The position numbers were made by a program, and so were the translations under genes. This document shows, piece by piece, positions 62,175 to 64,000 of a stretch of 64,000 nt of DNA (its first letter is position 1; each line of letters opens with the position of its first letter). Source of the DNA: Thalassospira lucentensis (GTDB taxonomy: Bacteria > Pseudomonadota > Alphaproteobacteria > Rhodospirillales > Thalassospiraceae); assembly GCF_032921865.1 (NCBI RefSeq), contig NZ_CP136684.1:1284501-1348500 (forward strand), read 5' to 3'. The notes under the pieces are model-generated. The model was not told where the DNA came from and searched no databases. It saw only the letters and a list, made by a program, of their open reading frames with translations.

Positions 62175-63512
62175 TTGACAGAACGCCGCTCTCGCACGGA
62201 TAACCGCCATACTCAACCGGCCGATCTTCCCGATCCGCGAATGCTGGCGCTCAAAACCCTGCAGGAACTGCGTGGGGGGGAAGTAACACTGGACGAGCTT
62301 CTGTCAAAACATGGTTATGGCCTGCCGTCACTGGACCGCAATTTTTTGCGCCAATTGCTGGGTACGACATTGCGCCATCTCGGTGAAATTGATGCCATGC
62401 TCGCCCCACGCTATCACCCGCCACAAGATCGCACCGCCGCACGACTGACCAATATCCTGCGTCTGGGTATCGCCCAGCTATTTTTCATGGATACAGCCGA
62501 TCACGGTGCAGTTGACAGCACGGTTAATCTGGCGCGCGATGCCGGGCTTCATCGGTACACCAAACTGATCAATGCCGTCTTGCGCGGTTTGCAGCGCGAC
62601 GGCTTTGAATGGCCTGAAAATGTCGAAGACTGGCAATTGAACGTTCCGGCATGGCTGCGCGGATCATGGAAAAAGGCCTATGGCGCGGACGTGGCCCAGG
62701 GCATTGCACAGGCAAGCCTTGGCTATGCCATGCTTGACCTTTCGATCAAAGACCCGACTGAGGCCGCCGAATGGGCGGAAAAAATGGACGGTATCGTCCT
62801 TCCGACCGGCACGGTCCGGCTTGAAGGCGGGCGTCGCATCCGCAACCTGCCGGGCTATAAAGACGGAAAATGGTGGGTGCAGGACGCGGCGGCATCCATC
62901 CCGGCCAAGCTGTTTTCGGCTCACAAGGGCAAAACCATTTATGATCTCTGCGCTGCACCGGGCGGAAAAACCATGCAGCTGGCGGCTCTTGGCGCACAGG
63001 CCATTGCGGTTGATAAATCCGAAGGCCGCCTGAAACGCGTCTATGAAAACCTTGAACGGGTTGAACTCGGTGCCGCCGTTGTTATCGGGGATGCCACCGA
63101 TCTCGCACCCGATACGCCGCGTGCCGATGCGGTTTTGCTTGATGCCCCCTGTTCGGCAACCGGCACCATTCGTCGCCATCCGGACATTCTGCTGCGTCAG
63201 AACGACAAACTGATGCGATCGCTTCTGCCGATTCAGACCAAGCTGCTCAATCAGGCTGACAAGCTTCTGAATGTTGGCGGCGAACTGATCTATTGCACCT
63301 GTTCGCTGCAACCCGAAGAGGGCGAGCATCAGGTCAAATCGTTCTTGGCCGACCACCCGAATTACGAACGCAAACCGATTACGGCCGATGAACTCGGTGG
63401 CTGGAGTGAGGCGATCAACGATGCCGGAGAGCTTCGCATCCTGCCGCTCCATATGCAGGAATATGGCGGGATTGATGGCTTCTTCTGTGCACGGCTGGTC
63501 AAGAAATCCTGA
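62175..63512 (+). CDS. rsmB: 16S rRNA (cytosine-C5) methyltransferase, RsmB/NOP family
   Basis: 445 residues. N-terminal NusB-like domain (about 20-150; LALKTLQELRGGEVTLDELL, RNFLRQLLGTTLRHLGEIDAML) and a Rossmann methyltransferase domain with DLCAAPGGKTMQLAA, DAPCSATGTIRRHPDI (catalytic-release Cys) and YCTCSLQPEEGEHQV (nucleophile Cys). It methylates a cytosine of 16S rRNA. The start is TTG at 62175, supported by GGAG eight bases upstream; no ATG fits before residue 24. It precedes rpe by 126 bp. Confidence 0.93.
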   Translation: MTERRSRTDNRHTQPADLPDPRMLALKTLQELRGGEVTLDELLSKHGYGLPSLDRNFLRQLLGTTLRHLGEIDAMLAPRYHPPQDRTAARLTNILRLGIAQLFFMDTADHGAVDSTVNLARDAGLHRYTKLINAVLRGLQRDGFEWPENVEDWQLNVPAWLRGSWKKAYGADVAQGIAQASLGYAMLDLSIKDPTEAAEWAEKMDGIVLPTGTVRLEGGRRIRNLPGYKDGKWWVQDAAASIPAKLFSAHKGKTIYDLCAAPGGKTMQLAALGAQAIAVDKSEGRLKRVYENLERVELGAAVVIGDATDLAPDTPRADAVLLDAPCSATGTIRRHPDILLRQNDKLMRSLLPIQTKLLNQADKLLNVGGELIYCTCSLQPEEGEHQVKSFLADHPNYERKPITADELGGWSEAINDAGELRILPLHMQEYGGIDGFFCARLVKKS

Positions 63513-63638
63513 TCCGGCCCTGCCCCGGAACATGACAGGGCTGCCATTCGCGCCGGTTGGATGACAGGACCGCGTTTTTGGGGTATGAGAACCGCGAAAT
63601 TCCCATATCCCAACCCGCTTCAGGACCTTTGCCGCGCC

Positions 63639-64000
63639 ATGACCGCATCAAACGCCATTAAAATCGCACCTTCGATCCTTTCCGCCGATTTCGCCCAGTT
63701 GGGCGTTGATGTCCGCGCGGTTGATGCCGCCGGGGCGGATTACATCCATATCGATGTCATGGACGGCCATTACGTGCCCAACATCACCATCGGTCCGGAT
63801 GTGGTCAAGGCACTGCGCCCCCATAGCGACAAGGTGTTTGACGTTCATCTGATGATCGCACCGGTCGATCCCTATATCGAAGCTTTCGCGAATGCCGGTT
63901 CCGACATCATCACCATCCATGCCGAAGCAGGCCCGCATCTGCATCGTTCGCTTCAGCTGATCAAGTCGCTTGGCAAGAAAGCCGGTGTGTCGCTGAACCC
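63639..64000 (+). CDS. rpe: Ribulose-phosphate 3-epimerase, N-terminal part (cut by window edge)
   Basis: The frame from ATG 63639 to the edge encodes about 120 residues: [40 protein letters not shown] (metal ligand and catalytic Asp), [29 protein letters not shown]. This is the TIM-barrel epimerase that interconverts ribulose-5-P and xylulose-5-P. AGGAC lies 13 bases upstream of the ATG. The rsmB-rpe-purH-type neighbourhood is familiar in alphaproteobacteria. The C-terminal half is outside the window. Confidence 0.95.
   Translation, partial: MTASNAIKIAPSILSADFAQLGVDVRAVDAAGADYIHIDVMDGHYVPNITIGPDVVKALRPHSDKVFDVHLMIAPVDPYIEAFANAGSDIITIHAEAGPHLHRSLQLIKSLGKKAGVSLN

Overview
This 64 kb window looks like a chromosomal segment of an alphaproteobacterium of the Rhodospirillales type, most likely Thalassospira or a close relative. 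The inference rests on gene content and order: a large NAD-type glutamate dehydrogenase, the hemC-hemD-mitofilin-hemY cluster, the tsaE-amgK-murU-addB-addA run, paired glnK-amtB with sigma-54 promoters, a UbiH-like hydroxylase, and moderately GC-rich coding sequence. Genus is an inference; no rRNA is present.

Layout. 0-5 kb: the 5' part of an NAD-glutamate dehydrogenase gene, a lone fabI, an orphan RTX-repeat protein, a DUF488 protein, and a divergent SDR/TetR pair. 5-9 kb: twin identical tRNA-Gly(GCC) genes, a ProX-type deacylase, a tight proteostasis-flavoured cluster (CnoX-like thioredoxin-TPR protein, Lon N-domain protein, Trm112-like protein, DUF971 protein) and an OmpW porin. 9-14 kb: a UbiH-family hydroxylase, then nitrogen control (glnK-amtB and a second amtB), each with a recognisable -24 element. 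14-20 kb: dapC-like aminotransferase, ftsK, a Cache-HAMP chemoreceptor, trxA. 20-30 kb: a long minus-strand operon tsaE-amgK-murU-addB-addA. 30-33.5 kb: type-2 ferredoxin-NADP reductase, a GFA protein, a small SDR/SnoaL/HxlR module, a UPF0303 protein. 33.6-38.6 kb: lepA, an orphan membrane histidine kinase, a lipoprotein. 38.7-44.2 kb: the translation block infC-(response regulator)-rpmI-rplT-pheS-pheT. 44.4-50.8 kb: two glycosyltransferases, an ABHD10-like hydrolase, and tsaD-gpsA-yciI-EVE-Rieske. 51-55.8 kb: hemC-hemD-Mic60-like-hemY. 55.8-57 kb: an AT-richer islet with one unrecognised membrane protein. 57-64 kb: purH, two envelope-polysaccharide genes, rsmB, and the start of rpe.

Most of the window is core genome. 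The genes co-operate in nitrogen sensing (PII and ammonium channels), wall recycling and tRNA t6A formation (amgK, murU, tsaE, tsaD), break repair (addAB), heme and inner-membrane organisation (hem cluster), redox and protein quality control (trxA, CnoX-like) and surface polysaccharide synthesis. I found no phage, insertion sequence, CRISPR array or defence system. The features that merit a second look are the islet at 55.8-57 kb, the ATA start of infC with a response regulator placed between infC and rpmI, the structured leaders in the rpmI/pheST region, a perfect 12-bp inverted repeat upstream of glnK, and the LapB-like zinc ribbon on HemY.
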